Shown here piece by piece: positions 46,165 through 54,573 of a stretch of DNA of 64,000 nt. Numbering within the stretch: position 1 is the stretch's first letter; the number at the start of each line of letters is the position of its first letter. The stretch lies in NCBI GenBank assembly GCA_018401875.1, contig JAGYJZ010000006.1, positions 1 through 64,000 on the forward strand, in the 5' to 3' direction. The notes beneath the pieces were generated by a model that was not told the origin of the DNA, did no database searches, and worked only from the letters and a program-made list of their open reading frames with translations. This DNA comes from Salibacteraceae bacterium (GTDB taxonomy: Bacteria > Bacteroidota > Bacteroidia > Flavobacteriales_G > Salibacteraceae). A program made the translations under genes and the position numbers.

Positions 46165-48564
46165 TTAGTTCTGTGATGATTCCAGCGCTTCTTTCAATGA
46201 AATGCGCTGACCGTTTTTAAATGCAACAATGAAGGCGAGAGAATATCCTTTCGCCTTCATTGTTTCCTTGCCTTTAATGGCAGATTCAAGACTGTCATAT
46301 TCACCAATGGCGTATCGGTATCTGCCGCTTTCGATGTATTCGCGCACGTTGCTTTCGCTGCGAAAGGTTTTAGCCATGTCAACGGCTTCATTGCTCGAGA
46401 GTACGTTTATGCTGTACAGAATTTTTTCCGCTTTATTTTGTTTCGATTGACCCTTTGTTTGAGTAGATAAACTTCCGATTGATACTTCATTCGCAAAGGC
46501 AATTGCACTTTCTTCGTTTCGTTTACTTTCAGCTAAATCAGCGTTCAGTTGATCGATGGTATTCTGTGCGCTCTGATATTTCTTCTTGTAATTTTCACGC
46601 TCTAACCTCATCGCTTCGATGTCGCCTTTCAGCTCTTGAAATGTGAGGTCATTGCTCATGTGCGCATTGGTAAGTCTACTTTCTAAGTCAGCTGCTTTAG
46701 CCTTATAATCGGCTTCCTTCTGCTGCGATGAAACCACTTGGTTGTGCAAGTTAACAATGTCATTTTCGAGCATTTTCGAGCGTTCTTCTTTGGCCGTTAA
46801 ACGTTGGGTCAATGAGTCAATGAGCGCATCACTGTTCGTCAAGTCTGATTTTGCCTTTTCGAGGTCTTTTTGAAGCGATCGCTTATCGTTTTTAATCAAT
46901 AAAAGTTCCGACTCTTTGTTTTCAATTCTTCCAGATAAATCTTTGATGGAAGCTTCTTTCTCACCGATTTTGCTCACCAATTCATTGACCGATTGACGCG
47001 TGCTATCTTCTTTGTATTGACTTTGTTTTACATCTAATTTCAGCTTCTGAATCTCCAATTGAGCTTGGGTTTCTTTTTCAGCTAAACCGTTGATTCTATA
47101 CATTAAATTGTGCGCTTGCTCTTGCTGTTTGGTTGTGGCTCTTTCGAGGGCGCGCATGTTCTTTTTTGCTTCGTCACGCTCTTGCTCAAGCAATGCCAAT
47201 TCTTGTTCTTTTTGGAGGATAGAATCCTTAAGTTGCATGTCCTGTGTTTCGATGGTGGCGAGTTCTTTCTTCAATCGCTCTAATTCAGCAACTGATTCCT
47301 TTTCTGAAGAATTCACCTCTGCGGTAGCTATTTGTAAGCTGTCAATCTTTGATTCGTAGGATGAGATTCTGCTGTTGCTTTGATTCAATTCTGACATCAA
47401 ACGCTCATTTTCTTGCGCGCTATTGGCTGCAAATGCTGAAATACTGTCGGCCGATTGTTTGATGAATTCGTTTTCTTGTCTGAGCAACTCAATTTTTTCT
47501 TGCTGAAATTTTGACTGCGATTCTTGAAGGGCTTGCTCTTTTTTCTTTTGAATCAATTCACTCCTTAGTTTCATGATCTCTTTGCTCACCTCTTCTTTAT
47601 TCACGGCCGATGACAGCACTTTGCTCAATGAGTCGATGCGCGCTTGCTGTTGTTTTTCGGTCGATTTCTTTTGTTGAAGTTCCGCCTCCAGCCGTTGTGC
47701 TTTTTCCATCGCTCGCGCCTCGCTCTCAAATTGCTCTTGAAGCCTGTTACTGAGTGTTTCGGCATATGTTCGGGCAGAATCGGTTTGTTCCTTAAGTAGT
47801 TGATATTGGAGTTCTTGAGCGTTGATTTCAGACCTCAACAGGCTGTCAGAAGTGCGCATATCTGTAAGTCGTGAACTCAATTCATCGAGTTGATCTAGAG
47901 CCTCAGAATTGCCCTGACTTTTATTCTCTTTGAGCACGCGTTCGAGGTTGGCGAGGCGTTCAAAGTTTTCTTTTTCTTGGGCTTGTTTCTTGAACAAGTC
48001 ATCGCTCAATTTTGCAATAAGATCGCTTTTTAATTGAACCTGTTTTTTCAGGTAGGTGATTTCAGACTCGGCACGGCTCAATTTATCAGGTCCCAAGAAT
48101 CCTTCCATGGTTTCGATGTCTTGGGGCGATACTTCTACTGAGGTGGAAATGGCGCCATCTTCAAATGCTCGGTTGTCTCTCTTTTTACCTTCTTTACTGA
48201 TTCGCGCTCGGATGTACAGCACTTCGCTTTTGATGTCTTCACCGTCTTTCATGGTGATATACACTTCATCGTGAAAAAGTCCTTGCAGCGAATCGGTGTG
48301 AATTTTCACTTTCACGAAGCCGTATTCTCCACCCAGCACTTCAGATCGCGTGTAAATAAACGAAAGCGATGACTGCACTGAGCGCACGGACAAGATTTTA
48401 ATGCTATTTGTGCCCGTATTTCTAAACAAGAAATCTTCTTCAAAATGCCCCGCCTCTTGTGCTAGCGTGCCAAAGTCAAACTCAGTTTTGTTGAATACAG
48501 CTTGGCCGAATGTGGTGAGGCCAACCAACATAAACGCAATGACAATAGGCACAAGTTTTACCAT
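46165..48564 (-). CDS. long coiled-coil envelope protein: DUF1573-like head, SPOR-like tail
   Basis: 799 aa from the ATG at 48564 (MVKLVPIVIAFM); 12 extra residues precede it if 48600 is used. Signal peptide ending TFGQ. Head (about 20-130) is DUF1573-like (FNKTEFDFGTLAQEAGHFEE; LFRNTGTNSIKILSV). About 540 residues of heptad-rich coiled coil (residues ~160-700) follow, then a C-terminal SPOR-like domain (YSINVLSSNEAVDMAK ... SGRYRYAIGEYDSLESAI) and the motif FIVAFKNGQRISLKEAL. Such a rod could span the periplasm from outer membrane to peptidoglycan (inference). Confidence 0.87.
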   Translation of the reverse strand: MVKLVPIVIAFMLVGLTTFGQAVFNKTEFDFGTLAQEAGHFEEDFLFRNTGTNSIKILSVRSVQSSLSFIYTRSEVLGGEYGFVKVKIHTDSLQGLFHDEVYITMKDGEDIKSEVLYIRARISKEGKKRDNRAFEDGAISTSVEVSPQDIETMEGFLGPDKLSRAESEITYLKKQVQLKSDLIAKLSDDLFKKQAQEKENFERLANLERVLKENKSQGNSEALDQLDELSSRLTDMRTSDSLLRSEINAQELQYQLLKEQTDSARTYAETLSNRLQEQFESEARAMEKAQRLEAELQQKKSTEKQQQARIDSLSKVLSSAVNKEEVSKEIMKLRSELIQKKKEQALQESQSKFQQEKIELLRQENEFIKQSADSISAFAANSAQENERLMSELNQSNSRISSYESKIDSLQIATAEVNSSEKESVAELERLKKELATIETQDMQLKDSILQKEQELALLEQERDEAKKNMRALERATTKQQEQAHNLMYRINGLAEKETQAQLEIQKLKLDVKQSQYKEDSTRQSVNELVSKIGEKEASIKDLSGRIENKESELLLIKNDKRSLQKDLEKAKSDLTNSDALIDSLTQRLTAKEERSKMLENDIVNLHNQVVSSQQKEADYKAKAADLESRLTNAHMSNDLTFQELKGDIEAMRLERENYKKKYQSAQNTIDQLNADLAESKRNEESAIAFANEVSIGSLSTQTKGQSKQNKAEKILYSINVLSSNEAVDMAKTFRSESNVREYIESGRYRYAIGEYDSLESAIKGKETMKAKGYSLAFIVAFKNGQRISLKEALESSQN

Positions 48565-48651
48565 GATTCGAAAGTAGAGTAGGGCGGGCAGAGAAATCAT
48601 GATGGATGACGTCTGTTTTCAACAGCAACGTACACAATGGGATAAAAAAAT

Positions 48652-48752
48652 AAGGGCAAGCTACTTACATCGCACCGCTACAACCGGCTACCCTTGCTTC
48701 ATTCCTGACCTGGGGGAGTTCACCAGGAGCTGGTCGTATAAGACTTGCCCTT
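48652..48752 (-). ncRNA. ffs: signal recognition particle RNA (small bacterial type)
   Basis: About 101 nt on the minus strand. Ends pair as AAGGGCAAG / CTTGCCCTT. The conserved domain IV contains CCAGGTCAGGAATGAAGCA, which matches the Ffh-binding asymmetric loop and GNAA-type tetraloop region. A run of seven Us follows the 3' end, acting as terminator. With Ffh it targets nascent membrane and secreted proteins. Confidence 0.93.
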
Positions 48753-48813
48753 AAGGGTGCAAAAGTAAAATTCATTGTTGTGATAGCAATACTTCTTTTG
48801 AATCATTGAATAT

Positions 48814-48821
48814 TACCTTTG
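48814..48821 (+). promoter_or_regulatory. Bacteroidota -7 box (TACCTTTG)
   Basis: Exact TAnnTTTG match, 18 bp before the ATG at 48839. It argues against the in-frame start at 48806. Confidence 0.6.
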
Positions 48822-48838
48822 TTCCTTCCAAATTATCA

Positions 48839-49381
48839 ATGAGTATGAATCGCTATACCACTATACTAAATGGCGCAAGTTTGGCTGGATTAATTGCTTT
48901 CGCGTTGTTCTTAACTTCTTATTATGCACTGTCTTTGAATCCGTTTGGGGCCATCAAATTTTTTGGACTTGCCGTTCCAGCATTGCTGATGTACACAGCG
49001 GTGAAGAAATACAAGGAGACCGAAGGTGAAGGTTTTTTGACCTACGGCAAAGGGTTTGTGACAGGGGTGATGTTCACTTTTATCTATTCTTCGTTGAGCG
49101 CAATGTTGATTTACCTCTACGGACTGATTGTTGACGCGAGCTTCGTTGATTTTTTCATCAACGACAATTTGCGGTCGTTGGGTGAGGCCAAAGAACAAAT
49201 CCTTTCCTTCATGGGAGAAGAGACTTACGAAGAAATGATCGCTGAATTTCAAAATTTTGACCTTGCAAGTTTAGCCTTGGGTGACTTTCAGTCGAAAACC
49301 ATTGGAGGCTTTATCATTGCATTGATTGTGGCTGCCATTCTAAAACAAAAACCACCGATCTTTGAATCCTCCAATGAGTAA
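48839..49381 (+). CDS. DUF4199 family membrane protein
   Basis: 180 aa from the ATG at 48839. Four transmembrane helices (LAGLIAFALFLTSYYALSL; AIKFFGLAVPALLMYTAV; VTGVMFTFIYSSLSAMLIYL; IGGFIIALIVAAIL), with the DUF4199 motif EGEGFLTYGKGFVTGV. Function unknown. Overlaps the next glycosyltransferase start by 8 bp, a gene order I recall in other Flavobacteriia. Confidence 0.9.
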   Translation: MSMNRYTTILNGASLAGLIAFALFLTSYYALSLNPFGAIKFFGLAVPALLMYTAVKKYKETEGEGFLTYGKGFVTGVMFTFIYSSLSAMLIYLYGLIVDASFVDFFINDNLRSLGEAKEQILSFMGEETYEEMIAEFQNFDLASLALGDFQSKTIGGFIIALIVAAILKQKPPIFESSNE

Positions 49382-50333
49382 CGTTGATATTTCTATAGTA
49401 ATTCCATTGCTCAATGAGGAAGAGTCGCTTCCTGAGTTGCACGAGTGGATCGTTCGCGTGATGCACGCCAATAACTTTAGTTATGAAGTGTGGTTTATTG
49501 ATGATGGCAGCAAGGATAGCTCGTGGACAATTATCGAGTCGATTCACTCCAAAGATCCAAATGTAAAAGGCATTCGGTTCAAACGAAATTATGGCAAGTC
49601 GGCTGCTTTAAATGTTGGTTTTAGTGCCTCAAGCGGAAAGGTTGTGGTAACCATGGACGCTGATTTACAAGACAGTCCAGAAGAAATTCCTGAACTCCAC
49701 CGAATGATAATGGTTGATGGGTACGACTTGGTTTCGGGTTGGAAAAAGAAACGCTTCGACCCACTTTCCAAGACCATTCCAACCAAGCTTTACAATTGGG
49801 CCACTCGAAAAATGAGCGGAATCTATTTGCACGATTTTAACTGCGGATTAAAAGCATACAAAGGTGAGGTGGTGCATTCGATAGAAGTGTATGGCGAAAT
49901 GCATCGCTACATTCCAGTGATTGCCAAATGGTCAGGATACAACAACATCGGTGAAAAAGTGGTGCAACACCAAGAACGCAAATACGGAACTACCAAGTTT
50001 GGTTTGATGCGCTTCATCAATGGTCCACTGGATTTATTATCGATCATGTTTGTGAGTCGTTTTGGCAAGAAACCAATGCACCTGTTTGGACTTGCGGGCA
50101 CCTTGATGTTTCTCATAGGGTTTGCTTTAACGGCTTACCTCGGCCTCGAAAAACTGTATTATTTGAGTGCCAAGATCAAAGCACCGCTAATCACCGATAG
50201 ACCATGGTTTTATTTGGCTTTAATCGTAATGGTAATGGGTGTTCAATTATTCTTGGCGGGATTTTTAGGTGAATTGATGTCGCGATCGTCATCCGATCGA
50301 AATCATTATCTAGAGCACCCCAGACTGCAATAA
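49374..50333 (+). CDS. polyprenyl-phosphate glycosyltransferase (GT2, GtrB/DPM1 type)
   Basis: 319 aa from the ATG at 49374, overlapping the DUF4199 stop by 8 bp. GT-A fold (DISIVIPLLNEEESLPEL; WFIDDGSKDSSW; MDADLQDSPEEIPEL; CGLKAYKGEVV) followed by two C-terminal helices (LFGLAGTLMFLIGFALTAYL; FYLALIVMVMGVQLFLAGF). Transfers a sugar to undecaprenyl phosphate, producing a donor for periplasmic transferases such as the GT39 enzyme at 52654. Confidence 0.93.
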   Translation: MSNVDISIVIPLLNEEESLPELHEWIVRVMHANNFSYEVWFIDDGSKDSSWTIIESIHSKDPNVKGIRFKRNYGKSAALNVGFSASSGKVVVTMDADLQDSPEEIPELHRMIMVDGYDLVSGWKKKRFDPLSKTIPTKLYNWATRKMSGIYLHDFNCGLKAYKGEVVHSIEVYGEMHRYIPVIAKWSGYNNIGEKVVQHQERKYGTTKFGLMRFINGPLDLLSIMFVSRFGKKPMHLFGLAGTLMFLIGFALTAYLGLEKLYYLSAKIKAPLITDRPWFYLALIVMVMGVQLFLAGFLGELMSRSSSDRNHYLEHPRLQ

Positions 50334-50334
50334 A

Positions 50335-50364
50335 AAAACCCGAATCATCGCTGAAACGGGTTTT
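50335..50364. terminator. bidirectional terminator
   Basis: AAAACCCG ... CGGGTTTT between convergent genes. Confidence 0.85.
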
Positions 50365-50383
50365 CTAGGTCATTTTCATTTCT

Positions 50384-50896
50384 TTAAATGAAGAGCAACT
50401 GCGTGCCTTCACCGTGTGCGCGATTGTAAAAATCACCCACAGTTAACACGCCTTCAAGATCTTCGATCAGATCTTCTTTTTTCAGGTGGAACATGTCCAT
50501 GGCTAATTTGCAAGCCCAAATTTTAACACCTGAAGCGACTAAAATTTCCAAGAACTCACCAATAGGAGGAATGTCCAATTTCTCCATTTCTTTCTTCATC
50601 ATTGATGTAGCCATCGCTTCCATACCAGGCAATCCGCCTAATAATGTCGGAATGTGCATCGCAGGATTTCCAACTGTGGCAACGTGTAAATCGTTGAGTT
50701 TCTTTTTATTGATGGCTTCAAGTCCGAAGAAGGTGAAAAACATTTCTGCTTCAATACCTTCCATGCGCGCGCCATTCGCAAGAATGAAACTTGCATACAC
50801 ATTGTCTAGTGTGGCTTTTGATACGATGATCATCACCTTTTTCACCTTTGCATCGGGCTTGGTTTGCGGGTTAACTACAGGTTGTAATACTTCCAT
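50384..50896 (-). CDS. DsrE/DsrF/DrsH-like sulfur-relay protein
   Basis: 170 aa. DsrE-like fold (KKVMIIVSKATLDNVYASFI ... ANGARMEGIEAEMFFTFFG) with Cys129 (SGVKIWACKLAMDMF) in the position of the sulfur-carrying cysteine, followed by DLEGVLTVGDFYNRA. It likely carries a persulfide between partners. Third gene of the unit with the SQR-like flavoprotein and TusE/DsrC-like protein. DsrE2/peroxiredoxin-family membership is a family-level call. Confidence 0.88.
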   Translation of the reverse strand: MEVLQPVVNPQTKPDAKVKKVMIIVSKATLDNVYASFILANGARMEGIEAEMFFTFFGLEAINKKKLNDLHVATVGNPAMHIPTLLGGLPGMEAMATSMMKKEMEKLDIPPIGEFLEILVASGVKIWACKLAMDMFHLKKEDLIEDLEGVLTVGDFYNRAHGEGTQLLFI

Positions 50897-50915
50897 GATT
50901 TCTAATTTTAATCGA

Positions 50916-51224
50916 TTAAATGCAACTTACAGGCTTAGGGATTCCAGCGATTCGACTCGCTTTTTTTAGCGGACCTTCTGGAAATAAAGCGTAGAATCCT
51001 TTGATATCAACGACTCCACTTTTTCCTACATTCCTGATTGTAAGTGGCACGTCTTTTTTATGTTGGTTTTGAAGGTATTCAAGCACTTTCCAATGCTCAT
51101 CGGTTAATGTGATGCCTTCTTCTTGAGCTATTTCTGTAGCTACTTCTTGGTTCCACTCGTTCAAGTCAACCAAGTAGCCGTCATCGCCCATGTTCACTGT
51201 TGTATTTCCAATTGTTTTTTCCAT
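50916..51224 (-). CDS. TusE/DsrC family sulfur-carrier protein
   Basis: 102 aa from the ATG at 51224 (MEKTIGN); the longer frame to 51257 is unlikely. Family pattern: DDGYLVDLNEWNQEVA, EGITLTDEHWKVLEYLQ, and the swinging tail IAGIPKPVSCI with penultimate Cys101. In true DsrC a second Cys lies in KQACKIAGLPKP; here it is Ser90 (KKASRIAG), so this is a one-cysteine, TusE-type carrier. It starts 25 bp after the oxidoreductase stop, in one operon. Confidence 0.92.
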   Translation of the reverse strand: MEKTIGNTTVNMGDDGYLVDLNEWNQEVATEIAQEEGITLTDEHWKVLEYLQNQHKKDVPLTIRNVGKSGVVDIKGFYALFPEGPLKKASRIAGIPKPVSCI

Positions 51225-51249
51225 GATTTCTATTTTTGTTTGGTATTTT

Positions 51250-52485
51250 TTAATCAAAATTTTTGCCTGCTTCCTGCATTTTTGTGGTTACAAAAGGTAA
51301 ATGTCTTCCTGTAATCAACATGTTCCAATATATCCACTTGAAAGCCATTTTACCCATGTGGTTCATTCTGCTTTCTTTCAATAAGTTCAACGGGCCAACG
51401 CCAGGAAATGGGAAAGTTCCGCTCACAGGCTCGTGAGTATAATTGAAGTCAATGAGCAAGGCTTTTCCATGTCCTGTCTCAATAAAGCAGTTGGCGTGAC
51501 CATCGAACCCTTCTTTGAGTTCTTTCCCGCTGATATAGCGCAAGATATTTTCCAAAAGCACTTCACCTTCAAAGTGAGCTACTGAACCTGCTTTTGATGC
51601 TGGAATATTCGTGGCATCTCCAATGGCGAAGATGTTTTCTTTGACTTTCGATTGCAAGGTGGCGCGGTCTGTTGGGATGTAGTTTAACTCATCTCCAATG
51701 CCTGAACGCTCCATTAAATCACTGCCCTTATTTGTTGGAACAGTCACTAAAACATCGTACGAAACTTCTTTCCCAGCATAATCCGTGATGGTTTTTGCTT
51801 CACCGTCAATAGACATTACATTGAAGTCGGGAATGATCTCGATGTTTTTCTCTTTGAGCAGGTAATCTAATTTTTCAGTGGCCTTGGGTTTGGTGAAGGC
51901 ACCGCTCATTGGGGTGGCAAAGGCAATCTCAACTTTATCGCGCATTCCTTTTTGCTCGAAAAACGCATCGGCTAAAAAGGCAAACTCGAGTGGCGCAACT
52001 GGACATTTAATCGGCATCTCTACGATGTTGATCACCAGTTTTCCACCTTCCCAATCCTTGAACTTTTTGGCGAGCGCAGTGGCACCTTCCAAGGTGTAAA
52101 AGTCGAACACATCTTTGTGCCAGTGTGGACCCATCATGCCTTCGGTTTCTTCAGGGGCGATATCTGTGCCTGTAGCTACGATCAAAATATCATAGTCAAA
52201 TTCTTTCCCTGAAGCCATCACCACCTTGTCTTTGTCGGGGTAGATTCTTTCGATTGCTCCTAACACCAAGTTGACACCGTCTGGAATAAATTTTTCGATA
52301 GGCTTTACAATATCCTCGGGCTCATACACCCCAAACGGAACAAATAAGTATCCAGGTTGATAATGGTGTTCGGTGCGTTGATCGATAATGGTGATGTTCC
52401 AATCTTCACTAAGCGCTCTTCTGAGGTGATTACTCATCATGGTTCCTGCAGTTCCAGCTCCTAGTATTACAATATTTTTAATCAT
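51250..52485 (-). CDS. sulfide:quinone oxidoreductase-like flavoprotein
   Basis: FAD-dependent disulfide oxidoreductase. 411 aa. FAD site VILGAGTAGTMMSNHL; second site (LIVATGTDIAPEE). Two conserved cysteines C161 (MPIKCPVAP) and C333 (HANCFIETGHGKALL) match the SQR redox pair; a third Cys typical of some SQR types is missing. Oxidises sulfide to polysulfide or sulfane sulfur and reduces quinone; the two following genes would accept the sulfur (inference). Divergent from the GT39 gene. Confidence 0.87.
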   Translation of the reverse strand: MIKNIVILGAGTAGTMMSNHLRRALSEDWNITIIDQRTEHHYQPGYLFVPFGVYEPEDIVKPIEKFIPDGVNLVLGAIERIYPDKDKVVMASGKEFDYDILIVATGTDIAPEETEGMMGPHWHKDVFDFYTLEGATALAKKFKDWEGGKLVINIVEMPIKCPVAPLEFAFLADAFFEQKGMRDKVEIAFATPMSGAFTKPKATEKLDYLLKEKNIEIIPDFNVMSIDGEAKTITDYAGKEVSYDVLVTVPTNKGSDLMERSGIGDELNYIPTDRATLQSKVKENIFAIGDATNIPASKAGSVAHFEGEVLLENILRYISGKELKEGFDGHANCFIETGHGKALLIDFNYTHEPVSGTFPFPGVGPLNLLKESRMNHMGKMAFKWIYWNMLITGRHLPFVTTKMQEAGKNFD

Positions 52486-52516
52486 GATTTCTTTTGTTTA
52501 GCTTTTAATCACGGCT

Positions 52517-52524
52517 CGAAAGTA
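52517..52524 (-). promoter_or_regulatory. -7 box (TACTTTCG) of the sulfur operon
   Basis: One mismatch to TAnnTTTG, minus strand. Start site would be near 52511, putting the proximal palindrome centre at about -42. Confidence 0.45.
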
Positions 52525-52546
52525 TAGCTGCCCTTGTGCAGAGAAT

Positions 52547-52560
52547 ATGACCTCTGTCAT
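52547..52560. promoter_or_regulatory. operator-like palindrome ATGAC-CTCT-GTCAT
   Basis: Perfect five-base arms about four bases. Matches TGAC-N4-GTCA, like CRP/FNR-family sites. Same centre distance as the typical activator position relative to the minus-strand -7 box. Confidence 0.5.
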
Positions 52561-52582
52561 CATTCGCATTGATAGTATCTCC

Positions 52583-52596
52583 GTGACATTTGTCAC
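52583..52596. promoter_or_regulatory. operator-like palindrome GTGAC-ATTT-GTCAC
   Basis: Perfect six-base arms (GTGACA/TGTCAC). Second TGAC-N4-GTCA site, exactly 36 bp from the first, between divergent genes. Confidence 0.5.
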
Positions 52597-52629
52597 ATTA
52601 AAGCAAGGTGCCTCAGTGCTTTGTATCAT

Positions 52630-52637
52630 TACTTTCG
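52630..52637 (+). promoter_or_regulatory. -7 box (TACTTTCG) of the GT39 gene
   Basis: One mismatch to TAnnTTTG, 16 bp before the ATG at 52654. It rules out the TTG at 52621 as start. Confidence 0.4.
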
Positions 52638-52653
52638 TCACGTGCCAAAAAGA

Positions 52654-54504
52654 ATGATGAGCGATACCGAATTTCAAACCTTAGGTAGGTTATTTCGTTT
52701 TTTGAGATTGAAATTACCTGCGAATAAGGTTCTCTTAACCATTCTGGCGGTCTCGGCAATGATTCGTTTTTGGATGTGGCCTGAAATGCAGTTTCACCAC
52801 GATGAATTGAGTGCGCTCATGCGAACACGATTCACTTCGTTTTCTGAGTTAATGACAGAGGGCGTTTGGATTGACGGACATCCAGCGTTTACACAAATTT
52901 TCCTGTGGTTTTGGACTGCCCTTATTGGCTATCAACCGATGGTGGTTAAGCTGCCGTTCATTCTTTCGGGCATTGCATCTGTGTATTTGGTTTACACAAT
53001 CTCGAAACTTCTTTTTAACGCAAAAAGTGCCTACGTTGCTGCTTCGCTGATGGCTGTATTGCAATATTCTGTGGTCTATTCGCAATGGGCCAGGCCGTAT
53101 GCGTTTGGCCTGCTTTTTATGTTGGGTGCCTTTTATTTTCTGATTCGCTTTTCAAACGATAGCCGTAAGGTGAATTTATTGGGATTTGCTGTGTTGACGT
53201 CATTGTCAGCTTACACACATTATTTCGCCTTGCTGCAGCTCATCGTGTTTTCGGCATTGTGGTTTGTGTTTCGGTTGAATAACACACAGCGAAAGTGGTT
53301 TTTATTGGCTGCAGTGGGTGCTTTTATATTGTGGTTGCCACATTTGCCAGTTACGCTCAATCATTTAGCGATGGGCGGCATAGGTTATTGGCTCAAGACT
53401 CCTGCAGATGATTACTATTTGGATTTAATTGGGTTCTCATTTCATTATTCGTGGTTTTTTGCACTGCCGTTTGCCGTGCTTGCACTTTTGTACTGTACTC
53501 GAAGCACACTCCATCGAAGTACACTCATCACCCAATTTATGCTCATTGGAAGTTGGATTATTCCATTCGTGATTGCCTATTTTTATTCGATAGAAGTAAG
53601 CGCATTGATGCATTTCGGAACCATGGTATTCACTTTTCCATCCTTGATTCTGCTCTCAGGCTCGGTGTTTATCAATGTTGATGTTTCATTGAGTAAGATG
53701 GTTGCGCTCTTCGTCTTGGTGTATGGAACGGTTACTCTGGCGCAGCGAGAGCACTTTCAGCTGAATATTAAAACGGAGTTTCAAGAGCCGGTCGAGGTTT
53801 TTCGGAGCTTGGATCCACACATCAATGTATCTGCCTTATTTGATTTACGCGCTGATGCAGTGATGTTTATGGGTGAAAAAGGAATTGAGAAAATGACCGA
53901 TGTGCAATTGATAGAACCGCTGCTCGAAAACGGGCGTTTCTCTCACTATTTGGATCACTTGGATACGGAGTTTATTTTTCTCGTTGTGCATGCAGGCACG
54001 CCCAAAGAAGTGTTAGGCCAGGTGCTTTATCGATATCCGCGTGTGAACGAAATGTTTTTCTATCAATCGGCTTCAGCTTATCTCTTATCCAAAGCAGCCG
54101 CAAATCGTGCTGACTCAGCGGTTAAATGGAGCGCGGTCAGTGAATACAGTGAACCAACTACACATTCGCAGGCCATCGACCCTTCACGCACGCTTATTTT
54201 GGCGAGTTCGTACTGGAAAGGAAAACGAAGAAATGATGCGAAACTGGTGGTTGATTGGCGTTCGCACAGCGGAGCTTCACTGTGGCAGTCAGCCGATTTA
54301 GCCATGTTTACAGCTGCTGATTCCCTTCAACTAACAGCCATGGCGTTCGATATCAGAGATTTACCAGGTTACAAGGAAGGTGGTGAGTTTTCGGCTTATG
54401 TATGGAATAAGAGCTTAGACAACATTCAAATCCAAAAGGTGGTACTTAAAGAATTTCCATCAAACCCTTTACGCTATGGATTGTTTAGAAGGATAACTAA
54501 ATGA
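52654..54504 (+). CDS. GT39/ArnT-type membrane glycosyltransferase
   Basis: 616 aa from the ATG pair at 52654/52657, chosen because a -7 box overlaps the earlier TTG. About ten transmembrane helices to residue ~360. The first periplasmic loop motif FHHDELSALM (the catalytic acid of GT39/GT83 enzymes). A soluble C-terminal domain of ~240 residues follows. It transfers a sugar from a polyprenyl-phosphate donor to an exported lipid or protein, possibly using the donor made by the GT2 at 49374 (inference). Confidence 0.88.
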   Translation: MMSDTEFQTLGRLFRFLRLKLPANKVLLTILAVSAMIRFWMWPEMQFHHDELSALMRTRFTSFSELMTEGVWIDGHPAFTQIFLWFWTALIGYQPMVVKLPFILSGIASVYLVYTISKLLFNAKSAYVAASLMAVLQYSVVYSQWARPYAFGLLFMLGAFYFLIRFSNDSRKVNLLGFAVLTSLSAYTHYFALLQLIVFSALWFVFRLNNTQRKWFLLAAVGAFILWLPHLPVTLNHLAMGGIGYWLKTPADDYYLDLIGFSFHYSWFFALPFAVLALLYCTRSTLHRSTLITQFMLIGSWIIPFVIAYFYSIEVSALMHFGTMVFTFPSLILLSGSVFINVDVSLSKMVALFVLVYGTVTLAQREHFQLNIKTEFQEPVEVFRSLDPHINVSALFDLRADAVMFMGEKGIEKMTDVQLIEPLLENGRFSHYLDHLDTEFIFLVVHAGTPKEVLGQVLYRYPRVNEMFFYQSASAYLLSKAAANRADSAVKWSAVSEYSEPTTHSQAIDPSRTLILASSYWKGKRRNDAKLVVDWRSHSGASLWQSADLAMFTAADSLQLTAMAFDIRDLPGYKEGGEFSAYVWNKSLDNIQIQKVVLKEFPSNPLRYGLFRRITK

Positions 54505-54573
54505 AATCTGTAATAATTATCATTCTGTAACGCAAAAATGATTACTTAATTTGTCAAATAATTTTTTCAAGCC

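Noticed and set aside
50916-51224. True DsrC of dissimilatory sulfur metabolism
   Set aside because: The second C-terminal Cys is replaced by Ser90 and no dsrAB genes are present, so TusE-type is the better call.
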